Shown: piece after piece, positions 34,497 to 43,734 of the stretch
Layout of the letters: the number at the start of each line of letters is the position of its first letter
How positions within the stretch are numbered: the stretch's first letter is position 1
NCBI GenBank assembly: GCA_029248335.1
Contig: JAQWJM010000148.1
Location: 21,770-85,769 of the forward strand
DNA from: UBA12014 sp029248335
GTDB taxonomy: Bacteria; Planctomycetota; Phycisphaerae; Phycisphaerales; SM1A02
Direction: 5' to 3'
Length of the DNA stretch: 64,000 nt
Made by a program: the position numbers and the translations under genes
The notes under the pieces: model-generated
Databases searched by the model: none
What the model saw: only the letters and a program-made list of their open reading frames with translations
Told to the model about the DNA's origin: nothing

Positions 34497-35174
34497 TCAG
34501 TCCATCAATTCATCGTCGAGTTCGAGCGGTCGCGAGATCGCGTAGTCGCCGCCGAACCACTTTTCGAGATCCGCGAGTCGGCACCTCGGCGAGCAGAACG
34601 GTCGGCTTCGTTCCGCCTCCACCGGTCCGCCGCACGCCGGACATCGGCGATCCGAATCGACCGTGAAGGCTCGTCCTTCGCAACGGGCTTCGAGTGCGGC
34701 CTCGAGCCGACGTCGAGCCGGGGCGTCGGTCCGGTGATCGGCGATGGTCAGTCCCCGAAGATGCTGGCCTCGGTGGTCGATGCGGACGTCGATTCGATCC
34801 GCCGGCAACGCTTCCGCGATCTTCGACGCCCATTCGATCGCGACGAGGCGTCCCTGATCGGCGAGAAGTTCGTCGAAGCCGATCGCTTCGAGTTCTTCGG
34901 TGCCTTCGAGTCGATACGCATCCAGATGGGAGAGCGCTCCGGCCGTTCCGAAGTGTTCGACGTGGACCACGAAGGTCGGTGAGGCGATCGCCGTCTCGGG
35001 AATCCCGAGTCCGCGGGCGAGTCCACGGGCGAAACGGGTCTTGCCCGCACCGAGGTCGCCCTCCAGCGCGATGCATGCGGGAAGGGCGCAGGTCTCGGCG
35101 ATCACTTCGCCGACCCGTTCGGTGCCTTCCTCGTCCCGGGTTTCGACCCGGATGAATCGTTCGTCATGCTTCAT
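34497..35174 (-). CDS. tsaE: TsaE fused to a YacG-type zinc ribbon
   Basis: A 225-residue protein with two domains. Residues 1-160 are TsaE, the ATPase of the t6A tRNA-modification complex: Walker A GDLGAGKT (39-46), SPTFVVHVEH, LSHLDAYRLEG and VAIEWASK. Residues about 175-215 are a YacG-like zinc ribbon with C178, C181, C194 and C198 (CPACGGPVE, RPFCSPRC) followed by RLADLEKWF. YacG is normally a separate small inhibitor of DNA gyrase. The start is the ATG preceded by a minus-strand TAGACT (35183-35188) 8 bp upstream. It follows thiL by 11 bp. Confidence 0.88.
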   Translation of the reverse strand: MKHDERFIRVETRDEEGTERVGEVIAETCALPACIALEGDLGAGKTRFARGLARGLGIPETAIASPTFVVHVEHFGTAGALSHLDAYRLEGTEELEAIGFDELLADQGRLVAIEWASKIAEALPADRIDVRIDHRGQHLRGLTIADHRTDAPARRRLEAALEARCEGRAFTVDSDRRCPACGGPVEAERSRPFCSPRCRLADLEKWFGGDYAISRPLELDDELMD

Positions 35175-35185
35175 CGTGTGGGAGT

Positions 35186-36139
35186 CTATCCCGTTCGGTC
35201 CGTGGGGTCGCCGGCGTGCTCCCAGCCGAGTCCGGCGACGTCGATCGACTCGCCGTCGGCGTCGATCAGGACGCGGCCGGAGGTCCCGGGCGTCGATTCG
35301 AACCGGCCGATGACCGTGACCGGCACCCCATCGATCTCCCCGGGGGGCTCCCGTCGGCACGCGATGAGAAGTTCGTAATCCTCACCGTCGCCGATCGCCG
35401 ACCGCCAGTCGCAGCCGGGATTGCGTGGAATTCGATCGGCGTCGAGTCGGACGCCCACGCCGTCGGTCGTCGCGAGGCGGGCGGCATCGCGGGCCACGCC
35501 GTCGGAGACGTCCATCATCGCGACGAGATCCTGCCGTAGAAGGGCGTTCAGCGCGATCGCCTCCTCGATCCGGGGTGGGAAATCGAGGTGTCGGCCGCGT
35601 CCGTCTTCGGTGAGACTTCCGCCGAGTCGCCCGGTGACCGCGAGAAGATCACCGGCGGCCGCGCCGTGTCGAGTGACGACGCGACCGTCCTCGCCTCCGG
35701 GACGCGCGAGAATGGTGACGCTGATCACGTCGGGCGTTCCCGGTCGGGCGTGGGTCGCCAGGTCGCCGCCGATGAGCGGTGCGTCGAAGGCGAGTCCGGT
35801 CTCGTGAAGGCCGGCATGCAACGCTTCGGCCCATCGCTGGTCGCGATCGGGCGAGAGCGTCGCGGTCGCGAGGATCGCGATCGGGCGAGCGGCCATCGCG
35901 GCGACGTCGCTGAGATTGCGAAGGACCGCCTTTCGGCCGATGACCGCGGGTGCTTCATCGGCGCGGACGTGCCGGCCGATCACGACCTGATCGGCGGCGA
36001 CGAGGAGCCGGTCGGTCGAGCCGATTCCCAGCATCGCCATGTCGTCTCCGGGCGGAAGCAGCACCCGGCCCGGCAGATCCCGGCCGCGTCGGCCGAAGTG
36101 ACGGTGAAGATCGGATTCGGAAAGCGGGTGATCGTTCAT
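35186..36139 (-). CDS. thiL: Thiamine-monophosphate kinase
   Basis: A 317-residue enzyme that converts thiamine monophosphate to the diphosphate cofactor with ATP. The PurM-like N-terminal domain has LLPPGDDMAML and VAADQVVIGRH; LRNLSDVAAMAARP forms the magnesium/ATP site. GDLATHARPG and DVSDGVARDAARL complete the signature. Start ATG 36139 overlaps the waaA stop by ATGA. The last bases overlap the putative -10 box of tsaE. The surrounding genes (waaA, tlpA-like, tsaE) are not thiamine genes. Confidence 0.92.
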   Translation of the reverse strand: MNDHPLSESDLHRHFGRRGRDLPGRVLLPPGDDMAMLGIGSTDRLLVAADQVVIGRHVRADEAPAVIGRKAVLRNLSDVAAMAARPIAILATATLSPDRDQRWAEALHAGLHETGLAFDAPLIGGDLATHARPGTPDVISVTILARPGGEDGRVVTRHGAAAGDLLAVTGRLGGSLTEDGRGRHLDFPPRIEEAIALNALLRQDLVAMMDVSDGVARDAARLATTDGVGVRLDADRIPRNPGCDWRSAIGDGEDYELLIACRREPPGEIDGVPVTVIGRFESTPGTSGRVLIDADGESIDVAGLGWEHAGDPTDRTG

Positions 36140-37389
36140 TGCGCCGAGCCCCCGGTGGCGAGCGTCGCGAGCAGTTCGGCATGGGTGGTCGTGGCGCCCT
36201 GTCGCGCCCGGATGTGGGCCCGCCCTCGATTCACCAGGCGTTCGACCCGATCGGGATCCTCGAGCAGGGACCGGATGGTCTCGGGCAGGCCGGCCCGGTC
36301 GCACCGGACCAGCGCTTCGGCGGTGAGGAGTTCGTCGGCGATCGCTTCGAAGTTCGCGACGTCGGGGCCCACCACCACGGGTTTGCCGAGGGCGATCGGT
36401 TCGATCATGTCGGAACCTCCGAGATCGACGAAGGTCCGACCCACCACGACGAGGTCCGCGAGTCCGTAGGCCGCTCTCAGTTCGCCGATGGTGTCGAGCA
36501 GGAATCGTTCGTCACCTTCACCGCGTTCCCCCCGGCTTCGGCGGACGCATCCGCCGAGTTCGCCGGCCGCGGCGTCGAACCACTCGGGCTTCCGCGGTGC
36601 GCAGAGCAGCTGGACGCCCGCCGGCACCGCCTCGTGAAGCAGCCGATGTTCCTCCGGTGCGGTGCTGCCCGCGACGACGAGCGGCTTGGTCGGGTCGATG
36701 CCCATCGCCTTGCCGAGCTCCGCAGCGCCCCCGACGGTGTCGGTGATCCGGGCGGTGTCCCACTTCATCGATCCCGTGACCCGGACCCGATCGTCCCCCA
36801 GTCCCATCGATCGAAACCGTCCGGCATACGTCTCGTCCTGCACCGCGGCGATCGTCAGGCCATCGAAGAGCCGCCGCGCGACGGGCCGGATGCGTCCGTA
36901 TCGACGGTGGCTTCGCGCGCTGAGCCGACCATTGACCACCGCCACCGGAATCGACCGTCGACGGGCTTCGGCGAGCAGGTTCGGCCAGACCTCGAGTTCG
37001 ACGAGTCCGATCGCATCGGGTCGGATCCGATCGAGGAGGCGTCGTATCGCGGCGCTGCCGTCGAAGGGATATCGAACCACCGCGCAGCGGCCCTCGAACA
37101 GCGCGGTCGCCCGGGCGAACCCCGTGTCGGTGGTGGTGGCCACGACCGGTTCGGTCGCGGGGGCGTGTTCAAGGAGCGCATCGACGAGCAGATCGGTGGC
37201 GTTCACCTCCCCCACCGAGACCGCATGGAGCAGGACCCGGGGCCGACTGGAATCCGGGAGCGTTTCGCCGTGCCCGAATCGGGCTCGCCAGTCGGTGTGG
37301 ATCTTGCCGGTCCTGATCATCCGGGGGAGCCAGACCGGACTGCCGAGGATGGCGGCCGCCAGGTAGAGGGCGTCGATGGGACGCGGCAT
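36136..37389 (-). CDS. waaA: 3-deoxy-D-manno-octulosonic-acid (Kdo) transferase
   Basis: A 417-residue inner-membrane-associated GT-B enzyme that adds Kdo to lipid A. An N-terminal hydrophobic anchor (residues about 6-22) precedes HAVSVGEVNA, VATTTDTGF, YPFDGSAAIRRLLDRIRPD and the acceptor-site VELEVWPNLL. The C-terminal domain has VAGSTAPEEH, RKPEWF and VVVGRTFVDLGGSDMIEP. Its presence implies that the organism makes Kdo-containing lipopolysaccharide. It is coupled to thiL (ATGA) and lies 5 bp after the thioredoxin-like gene. Confidence 0.93.
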   Translation of the reverse strand: MPRPIDALYLAAAILGSPVWLPRMIRTGKIHTDWRARFGHGETLPDSSRPRVLLHAVSVGEVNATDLLVDALLEHAPATEPVVATTTDTGFARATALFEGRCAVVRYPFDGSAAIRRLLDRIRPDAIGLVELEVWPNLLAEARRRSIPVAVVNGRLSARSHRRYGRIRPVARRLFDGLTIAAVQDETYAGRFRSMGLGDDRVRVTGSMKWDTARITDTVGGAAELGKAMGIDPTKPLVVAGSTAPEEHRLLHEAVPAGVQLLCAPRKPEWFDAAAGELGGCVRRSRGERGEGDERFLLDTIGELRAAYGLADLVVVGRTFVDLGGSDMIEPIALGKPVVVGPDVANFEAIADELLTAEALVRCDRAGLPETIRSLLEDPDRVERLVNRGRAHIRARQGATTTHAELLATLATGGSAQ

Positions 37390-37394
37390 CGGAA

Positions 37395-38042
37395 TCAGCC
37401 CGCCTCGTCCGGTGCGGCGGCGGGCTTCGTCCGCCCGAGGTTTCGAAGCAGCGCCGTCATGAAGGTCGGCGAGTTGGCACCGTGCGAGAGGTTCGCGATG
37501 CGGCCGTCCGGTCCGACGTAGACGAGTTTGGGAATCGTGTTCTGGGTATCCAGTGGCTTGATGGCCGCCCGGAATTCGGGGGTGACCATGAACTCGAGCA
37601 TCGCGGGGCCGGGTGATTTCTCGAGGTATCGGGTCACCGCGGCGGGACCACCCTGATCGACGCTCACGCCCACCAGCGTCGCGACCTCGCTCAGCGCCGC
37701 CTCGTGTTCCTTGATGATCGACCGGACCTTTCGGCAGGGACCGCACCAGGTCGCCCAGACCTCGATGAGCATGGGTCTTCCGGCGTGGGCCGCGAGCGTC
37801 GTCTGCCGGCCCTCGAGGTCGATGAGCGGGACGGTGAACATGCCGGCCGGTCGGACGGCGGTCGAGGAGGTCGGTTCGGCGTTCGCGACGGTCGTGGTGG
37901 TGCCGGGCGATCCTTCGCCGGTGGCCCACGAGAGCAGGTCGGCGCAGGTGGAACAGGCGCCGGTGCTCCCCATGACGACGACGTACGCCACTGCGATGAC
38001 GGGGACGGCGGCGATGCTGAGGATGGTTCTGCGCGTCGACAA
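37395..38042 (-). CDS. TlpA-family membrane-anchored thioredoxin-like protein
   Basis: A 215-residue protein with a TTG start preceded by GGAG 9 bp upstream. An N-terminal membrane anchor (about 6-25) is followed by CSTC (C30, C33), a low-complexity linker and a thioredoxin fold with WCGPC (C100, C103), placing it on the periplasmic side. SIIKEHEAALSEVATLVGVSVDQ is TlpA/ResA-like. The additional N-terminal CxxC may be a redox partner or metal site. It probably reduces disulfides, for example in cytochrome c maturation. It heads the waaA-thiL-tsaE series. Confidence 0.82.
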   Translation of the reverse strand: MSTRRTILSIAAVPVIAVAYVVVMGSTGACSTCADLLSWATGEGSPGTTTTVANAEPTSSTAVRPAGMFTVPLIDLEGRQTTLAAHAGRPMLIEVWATWCGPCRKVRSIIKEHEAALSEVATLVGVSVDQGGPAAVTRYLEKSPGPAMLEFMVTPEFRAAIKPLDTQNTIPKLVYVGPDGRIANLSHGANSPTFMTALLRNLGRTKPAAAPDEAG

Positions 38043-38153
38043 CGTTCTGCTCCAGACGGCGATCGAATGTCACGAGGATAGTCAGAATCCTCGAGCGGGA
38101 TCACCGATCGGCTGGAGATCGACCGGGATCGGACGCATTCCCGCCCGCCTCGG

Positions 38154-38801
38154 TCAAGAGGCCCGGCGCTCGCACGGCTCGCGACGGCGGAATTCCCACC
38201 CGGCGCGAACTTCCTTCATCATCCGGATCTTCGCGGGGATGCCGACCACGTGGTTCGCGTGATGCGCCAGCATCCCGGCCGGCGTCTCGATCGGCCCCTC
38301 GGTCCATCGCCCCGACGCGATCTGGCCGTAGTTGAAGAACCGACTGGAGAGCCTCGTGGCGTCCGTCCGGCCGATGAACCGATTCAGCGTGGTCTGGTCG
38401 TCGTCTGCGAAGTTCGATTTCATCGCCTCGAACATCCGCAGCGTCGAATCGTTCGCGCGGCAGACGAACAGTCCCGAACAATGCCGGTCTCGATCCCGCT
38501 GGCAGGCGATGTCGTGTTCGCCGAGTTCGAGGAGCAGGCGATCTCGGATCGGTCCGAAGAACTGCACGTCGACGTCGCAGTAGAAGAATGTGTCGCCCAT
38601 GCATTCCTGGCAGGCCCTGAGAAAGAGGTCCACCTTCCGGAAGCAGGTCTCGGCCCATCCGGCTTCGTAGAAGGTGCCGGTCGGGCAGGGCTGGTCGTCG
38701 TCCTCGAAAGCATGGATTTCGAACTCGTCGGGCAGCGTCGCGAGAAAGTGATCTGTGTACATCGATCGATGCGATGGCGTGAACGTCGTGTAGAGCTTCA
38801 A
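38154..38801 (-). CDS. Small glycosyltransferase, nucleotide-diphospho-sugar transferase type
   Basis: A 215-residue soluble GT-A-like protein. It begins at a TTG (KLYTTFTPSHRSMY). The DxD motif is in FFYCDVDVQFF, with WAETCFRKVDLFLRACQE before it and SRFFNYGQIASGRW, MLAHHANHVVGI after it. This resembles the GT77-type (Nucleotid_trans) family, whose members transfer galactose or xylose. It may act on cell-surface polysaccharide or lipopolysaccharide, given waaA nearby, but acceptor and donor are unknown. It is upstream of the tlpA-like gene with a 111-bp gap. Confidence 0.6.
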   Translation of the reverse strand: MKLYTTFTPSHRSMYTDHFLATLPDEFEIHAFEDDDQPCPTGTFYEAGWAETCFRKVDLFLRACQECMGDTFFYCDVDVQFFGPIRDRLLLELGEHDIACQRDRDRHCSGLFVCRANDSTLRMFEAMKSNFADDDQTTLNRFIGRTDATRLSSRFFNYGQIASGRWTEGPIETPAGMLAHHANHVVGIPAKIRMMKEVRAGWEFRRREPCERRAS

Positions 38802-39042
38802 GTTTTTCAGTCTTTCTCAGTGATGGGGGGACGGCGGCACGTACCGGGCGATGGCAAGGGGTTTCGGTCGGCGCAACTTTGTGTCGGACAATGTCGGATG
38901 CCGCTTGACTCGATTTTACTCATTGCTCTCCGTCGGAATCCAGTAGTTTCGTCGCGGTCACCTGATCTCGGGGCGAAAAGGTCGCATTCTGATGCCGCCG
39001 GTGTCGATCCTCTCTGGTCGGATGGCCGGATTACCGGGTGGC

Positions 39043-39048
39043 TATCCT
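39043..39048 (+). promoter_or_regulatory. -10 element of the oxoprolinase gene
   Basis: TATCCT ends 6 bp before ATG 39055. It supports that start over two upstream in-frame ATGs and suggests a leaderless mRNA. Confidence 0.5.
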
Positions 39049-39054
39049 TGGCGG

Positions 39055-42000
39055 ATGCCCCTCGCCGAAAAACCAGAGGATCCTCTGAATCGCGTTGATC
39101 TCGGTCGTTGGCGGATCCGGATCGATACCGGCGGGACGTTCACGGATTGTCTGGCGTTGCCGCCGGACGCATCGACACCGCGGCGAGTCAAAGTCCTGAG
39201 TTCGGGACGCGTTCGCGCCCGATTCGACGGGATGCGACTCGACGGACCGGGCTGGCTTTCACGTTTCGAAGGCGCGCCGGTGCTTCGCGTCCGGGATGGG
39301 GCGATCGCGGGCACCCTCGGATCCGCGGGCATGTTGCAGATGGTAGGGGTCGATGCCTGTCGCCCGGGCGAGGTCGTCGAATGCGTGCCGGGCCTCGATG
39401 CCCCGCGCCTCGCGATGCACGTGATCACCGGGACCCGACCGGATCGACCGCTGCCCCCCATCGATCTCCGGATCGCGACGACCCGTGGCACCAACGCGCT
39501 CCTCGAGCGGCGGACCGGTCGCGTCCTGCTGGTGACCACCGCGGGGTTCGAGGATCTCGTGATCATCGGTGATCAGGATCGCCCGGACCTCTTCGCGCTC
39601 GACGTTCGCCCGGCCCGACTTCTGCCGGCGGCCGTCGTGGGGATCGATGCTCGAATGGCGGCGGACGGTCGGGTGCTTCACCCCCTCGACGTCGACGCGG
39701 CGATCGCGAAGATCCGGAAGGCGGTCGACGCGGCGACCGAGCCGTTCGATGCCGTCGCCGTCTGCCTGCTTCACGCCTGGCGGGATCCCCGGCACGAGCG
39801 TGCGCTCGAGCAGGCGATCCGAGGATGCCTGCCGGACGTTCGAATCTCGGTGAGTCATCGCATCTCGCCGGACATCCGGATCGTGCCGCGGATTCGGACG
39901 GTCGTCGCCGACGCCGCGTTGTCGCCCGTGCTGCATGCGTTCCTCGAAGACCTCGGGTTGGAGGGAGGTCGTGACCGGGTGCTCGCGATGTCGAGTGGCG
40001 GTGGCCTCGTCGATCGCACGACGTACAGACCGTGCGAGAGTCTGCTCAGCGGACCTGCCGCCGGCATGGTCGGCGCGATCGCAAGCGCCGCCCGGGCGGG
40101 TGCGGACCGGCTGGTCGCCTTCGACATGGGCGGAACCAGCACCGATGTCGGGCGGGCCGAGAGCCGCGCCGACCTTCGCGACGGCACCAGCGTCGGGGAT
40201 GCGACGGTGCGGGTGCCCAGCGTCGATCTTCACACCATCGCGGCGGGTGGTGGCTCGATCTGCCGGGTCGTCGAGGGGCGTCTGGAAGTCGGCCCCGAGT
40301 CGGCCGGCGCGTCACCGGGGCCGGCGTGCTACGGCGGCGAAGGCCCGCTCACCCTCACGGACGTGAACCTCCTGCTCGGTCGGGCGGATCCGAACCGATT
40401 CGGCGTTCCACTTCACCTGGAAGCCGCGGAGGCGGCGCTTGAACGTCAAGTCGTGGCCAGTGGACGTACTCGAGGTGAGCTGCTCGAGGGGTTCGTGGCG
40501 CTCGCGGATGAACGCATGGCGGAGGCGATCCGGATGGTCACGACCCGCCGCGGCGAGGATCCCGCGGATCATGTCCTGGTGGCGTTCGGTGGCGCGGGTG
40601 GCCAGCATGCCTGCGGCGTCGCCGCTCGGTTGGGCATGAAACGCGTCCTGATCCCGGCCGACGCCGGGCTGCTGAGCGCCGTCGGGCTTCATGTCGCGGC
40701 GCAGGAACGAAGCGTGGAGTCCGCGATCCTCGAGCCGCTTCACGCGGTCGATCTGAAATCCACGGTCGATCGCCTCGGCGCCGACGCGATCGAATCGGCG
40801 CGGGCCGCGGGGGTGACGGCCCCGGTCGTTCGTCGGATTCAGATTCGGGCCCGGCTGCTCGGGCAGGACACGACGATCGATCTCGACTACGAGACGACGC
40901 TCGAAGTGCAGTCATCCGTCGTCGAACGTGATTTTCAATCGAGTTACCGACGCCTCTACGGGCATCCCCCACCGCCGCGTCCGATCGAGATCGCGGGCGT
41001 CAGGATGTTCGCCGGAGATGCCGCCGGGAATCCGTTGCCGGATGCGGACGAGTTCGAGGCTCGGCGCGACGACCGGACGAAGGGATCGTTCGCCGTCGAT
41101 CGTGAAGCACTTCCCGTCGAGACCGACCTCCACGGTCCGTTGCTGGTGGCGGACGCGACGAGCACGATCGTGGTGCCTGAAGGCTGGTCCGCTCGTGCCG
41201 ACGAATTCGGTGGTCTGATGCTCGACCGTCGTGGTTCGGAGCCGACCGGAATCACCGGCGCGGCCTCTTCGGAGATCATGGCGTGCCGGTTGGAGTCGAT
41301 CGCCCGCGAGATGGGCGAGACCCTGCGACGAACCGCCCTCAGCGTGAACGTGAAGGAGCGTCTGGACTACTCCTGTGGAATCGTGGACGCCGCAGGACGA
41401 CTCGTCGTCAACGCGCCGCACATGCCGGTCCACCTGGGGGCGATGGGCGACTGTGTCCGGGCGGTGACCTCCCGGCTCGACCTCGGTCCGGGCGATGTCG
41501 CCCTCGTCAATCATCCGGGATTCGGAGGCTCGCACCTGCCCGACCTCACGGTCGTGAGTCCGGTCTTCGCGGGTTCCGGCGACTGCATCGGTCATGTGGT
41601 GAATCGGGCCCACCATGCGGAGATCGGTGGAACGCGGCCGGGCTCGATGCCGCCCGATGCGACCCGGCTCGTCGAGGAGGGTGTGGTGATACCTCCCATG
41701 AAGATCGTGACCGCGGGCGTGCCCGCCTTCGAGGTGTTCGAGGAAATGCTCCGGCGGGCACCGCATCCGTCGCGGGCGGTGGCGGACAATCTCGCGGATC
41801 TCGCGGCGCAGCTCGCATCGAACGAACTCGGGGTGCGTCGGCTCGCGACGCTCTGGCGGGAGGTGGGTCCGACCGATTTCGATCGTGATCTCGAAGGACT
41901 GCGGCGGCGTTGTGGCGCGGCGATCGGACGGTTGATCGACGCGCGGCCCGGGTTCGATCGAAGCGTCGAGGAACGGCTCGACGACGGCACGCCGATCCGG

Positions 42001-42798
42001 CTTCGGGTCTCGGTCGAACATGGCCGGATGTCGATCGACTTCACGGGATCGGGGGACGTCCATCCGCGAAATCTCAACGCTCCGTTCGCGGTGATCCGTG
42101 CGGCGACGCTCTACGTGCTTCGCGTCGTCGCGGCGGAGGCGATTCCGCTCAACGAAGGCGCACTCGAACGGGTGGATCTCATCTGCCCGAACGGATTCCT
42201 CGATCCTCCGTTCGAAGGCCATGCCGAATCGGACCCCGCCGTGGCGATCGGCAACACGGAGACCAGCCAGCGGGTCGTCGATGCCCTCCTCCGGTGTTTC
42301 GGGGTGGTGGCGGGAAGTCAGGGGACGATGAACAACCTGCTGCTGGGAAACGACCGCTTCGGCTACTACGAGACGATCTGCGGAGGTACCGGAGCCGGCC
42401 CCGGCTTCGATGGTTGTGACGCGGTGCACAGCCACATGACGAACACCCGGCTCACGGACCCCGAAGTGCTCGAGCATCGGTATCCGATTCGACTCGAGTC
42501 GTTCTCGATCCGGCGTGGTTCCGGTGGTCGCGGACGGCATCGTGGCGGTGACGGCGTCGTTCGAACCATTCGGGCGACCGAGACGCTCCGGGGCTCGTTG
42601 CTCGGCCAACATCGGGTGGAACGGCCCTATGGCCTCGAAGGAGGTGATCCAGGCAAGGCTGCGACCGCGTGCATCGAACGTGCCGACGGGTCGATCCAGC
42701 TCATGCCCGGGATCGCGGCGTTCGATCTCCGCCCGGAAGATCGACTCCGCATCGAGACACCAGGCGGCGGAGGATTCGGCGCACCGGCCGAAGCCTGA
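39055..42798 (+). CDS. Fused 5-oxoprolinase/hydantoinase (HyuA-HyuB type)
   Basis: A 1247-residue cytoplasmic enzyme that hydrolyses 5-oxoproline or hydantoin rings with ATP. The N-terminal half is HyuA-like: RIDTGGTFTDC, ATTRGTNALLERR, FDMGGTSTDVGR, and AFGGAGGQHACGVA. The C-terminal half from about residue 740 is HyuB-like: RLESIAREMGETLRRTALS, ERLDYSCGI, NHPGFGGSHLPDL, HHAEIGG and ETICGGTGAG. Bacterial enzymes are often two separate chains; here they are one chain, as in eukaryotic oxoprolinase. The chosen start follows a TATCCT box by 6 bp. Confidence 0.92.
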   Translation: MPLAEKPEDPLNRVDLGRWRIRIDTGGTFTDCLALPPDASTPRRVKVLSSGRVRARFDGMRLDGPGWLSRFEGAPVLRVRDGAIAGTLGSAGMLQMVGVDACRPGEVVECVPGLDAPRLAMHVITGTRPDRPLPPIDLRIATTRGTNALLERRTGRVLLVTTAGFEDLVIIGDQDRPDLFALDVRPARLLPAAVVGIDARMAADGRVLHPLDVDAAIAKIRKAVDAATEPFDAVAVCLLHAWRDPRHERALEQAIRGCLPDVRISVSHRISPDIRIVPRIRTVVADAALSPVLHAFLEDLGLEGGRDRVLAMSSGGGLVDRTTYRPCESLLSGPAAGMVGAIASAARAGADRLVAFDMGGTSTDVGRAESRADLRDGTSVGDATVRVPSVDLHTIAAGGGSICRVVEGRLEVGPESAGASPGPACYGGEGPLTLTDVNLLLGRADPNRFGVPLHLEAAEAALERQVVASGRTRGELLEGFVALADERMAEAIRMVTTRRGEDPADHVLVAFGGAGGQHACGVAARLGMKRVLIPADAGLLSAVGLHVAAQERSVESAILEPLHAVDLKSTVDRLGADAIESARAAGVTAPVVRRIQIRARLLGQDTTIDLDYETTLEVQSSVVERDFQSSYRRLYGHPPPPRPIEIAGVRMFAGDAAGNPLPDADEFEARRDDRTKGSFAVDREALPVETDLHGPLLVADATSTIVVPEGWSARADEFGGLMLDRRGSEPTGITGAASSEIMACRLESIAREMGETLRRTALSVNVKERLDYSCGIVDAAGRLVVNAPHMPVHLGAMGDCVRAVTSRLDLGPGDVALVNHPGFGGSHLPDLTVVSPVFAGSGDCIGHVVNRAHHAEIGGTRPGSMPPDATRLVEEGVVIPPMKIVTAGVPAFEVFEEMLRRAPHPSRAVADNLADLAAQLASNELGVRRLATLWREVGPTDFDRDLEGLRRRCGAAIGRLIDARPGFDRSVEERLDDGTPIRLRVSVEHGRMSIDFTGSGDVHPRNLNAPFAVIRAATLYVLRVVAAEAIPLNEGALERVDLICPNGFLDPPFEGHAESDPAVAIGNTETSQRVVDALLRCFGVVAGSQGTMNNLLLGNDRFGYYETICGGTGAGPGFDGCDAVHSHMTNTRLTDPEVLEHRYPIRLESFSIRRGSGGRGRHRGGDGVVRTIRATETLRGSLLGQHRVERPYGLEGGDPGKAATACIERADGSIQLMPGIAAFDLRPEDRLRIETPGGGGFGAPAEA

Positions 42799-42821
42799 AC
42801 GTCGAAGTCTGAACGTCGAAG
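42795..42821. repeat. Two-unit tandem repeat, 14 bp
   Basis: Two copies of CTGAACGTCGAAGT (the second lacks the final base) begin in the last codons of the oxoprolinase gene and run past its stop. Confidence 0.7.
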
Positions 42822-42859
42822 CCCGGCCGGAGACGGCAGATCATGGGCCGGGACTGCTC

Positions 42860-42905
42860 CCAAAAAGAGCCACCGGTCCCCGACCGTAAGGTCGGGGACC
42901 GGTGG
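42860..42905 (-). terminator. Strong intrinsic terminator of the PEP-CTERM gene
   Basis: A perfect 16-bp stem (42870-42885 with 42890-42905) and a 4-nt loop; on the minus strand it is followed by CTCTTTTTGG. It may also stop transcription from the convergent oxoprolinase gene. Confidence 0.88.
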
Positions 42906-42936
42906 AATAAGTGCCCTAAAGCGAGTCGAGCGGTGA

Positions 42937-43467
42937 TCAGCCGCGTCGACGACGACCGGCAAGGCCGGCCACACCCAGCAGCGCGAGAGCGCCGGGGGCG
43001 GGAACGAGGTTCACACCGAAGAGGGTGAACGTACCGTTCCAGGTTCCGTTACCACCGGAGGCGTAGCCGTTACCGATCGCGACGGAGAAGGGGACGACCG
43101 GAGTCGCGAGGTCCTGGGCGTCGATGCAGGTGGTGCCATCGTCGCCGGAGGCGCCGTTGCTCCAGCTGATTCGCTCGAGCGCACCGAAGTCCGAGAAGCC
43201 ACCAGCCTGAAGGAGCGGAGCGGTCGAGCCGTCCGAGCCAACGAAGATGGTGAAGTCGTCAGCCCAGGTGAAGTTCTCCGAGCCGGTGAGGACCACGTCC
43301 ACGCCGACGCCGGTGAGCGTACCCGAGAGGGTGCCGTTGGCGAAGATTTCGCTGAACTCAGCGCCGCTAGCGCTAAAATCGATGACATCGACGGTGACGT
43401 CGGCCGAGGCCGCACCAGCGATGAGGGCCGACGCGAGGCCGACGGTTGCAAAAGTTCCAAACTTCAT
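42937..43467 (-). CDS. PEP-CTERM-type surface protein
   Basis: A 176-residue secreted protein. It has a signal peptide (residues 1-22, ending GAASA), a Gly/Ser/Thr-rich beta domain with few cysteines, and a C-terminal sorting signal: VPAPGALALLG, a short hydrophobic stretch, then GRRRRG. This tripartite tail is the planctomycete variant of PEP-CTERM. It is expected to be cut by an exosortase and displayed on the surface or in exopolysaccharide; no exosortase gene is in the window. A full AGGAGG lies before the start and a very strong terminator follows, both suggesting high expression. Confidence 0.85.
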   Translation of the reverse strand: MKFGTFATVGLASALIAGAASADVTVDVIDFSASGAEFSEIFANGTLSGTLTGVGVDVVLTGSENFTWADDFTIFVGSDGSTAPLLQAGGFSDFGALERISWSNGASGDDGTTCIDAQDLATPVVPFSVAIGNGYASGGNGTWNGTFTLFGVNLVPAPGALALLGVAGLAGRRRRG

Positions 43468-43477
43468 ATCTTTGAAT

Positions 43478-43483
43478 CCTCCT
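43478..43483 (-). promoter_or_regulatory. Consensus ribosome-binding site of the PEP-CTERM gene
   Basis: AGGAGG on the minus strand, about 10 bp before the ATG. It is the best Shine-Dalgarno match noticed in the window. Confidence 0.8.
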
Positions 43484-43734
43484 AAACGGAAATGAGAGCT
43501 GACTCGCCCAACAATCTTGGGAATAGGGCACGAGTCGTTAGTGGGACGCTTGAGATTACCCGTCGACAGGGAATCTGAAAGACGAATCCCAAATATTTAC
43601 CAAGAAATCGCGAAAGATCGGAAACCAAACGACACTGACGGGTGGCGAGGAAATCTTCAGGCCCTAGAAGGTGTTGATTATCGGACATCCGTAGAAACAG
43701 GCGATTCTGGATGCCGGAAGGGGCTTTTTTCAGC

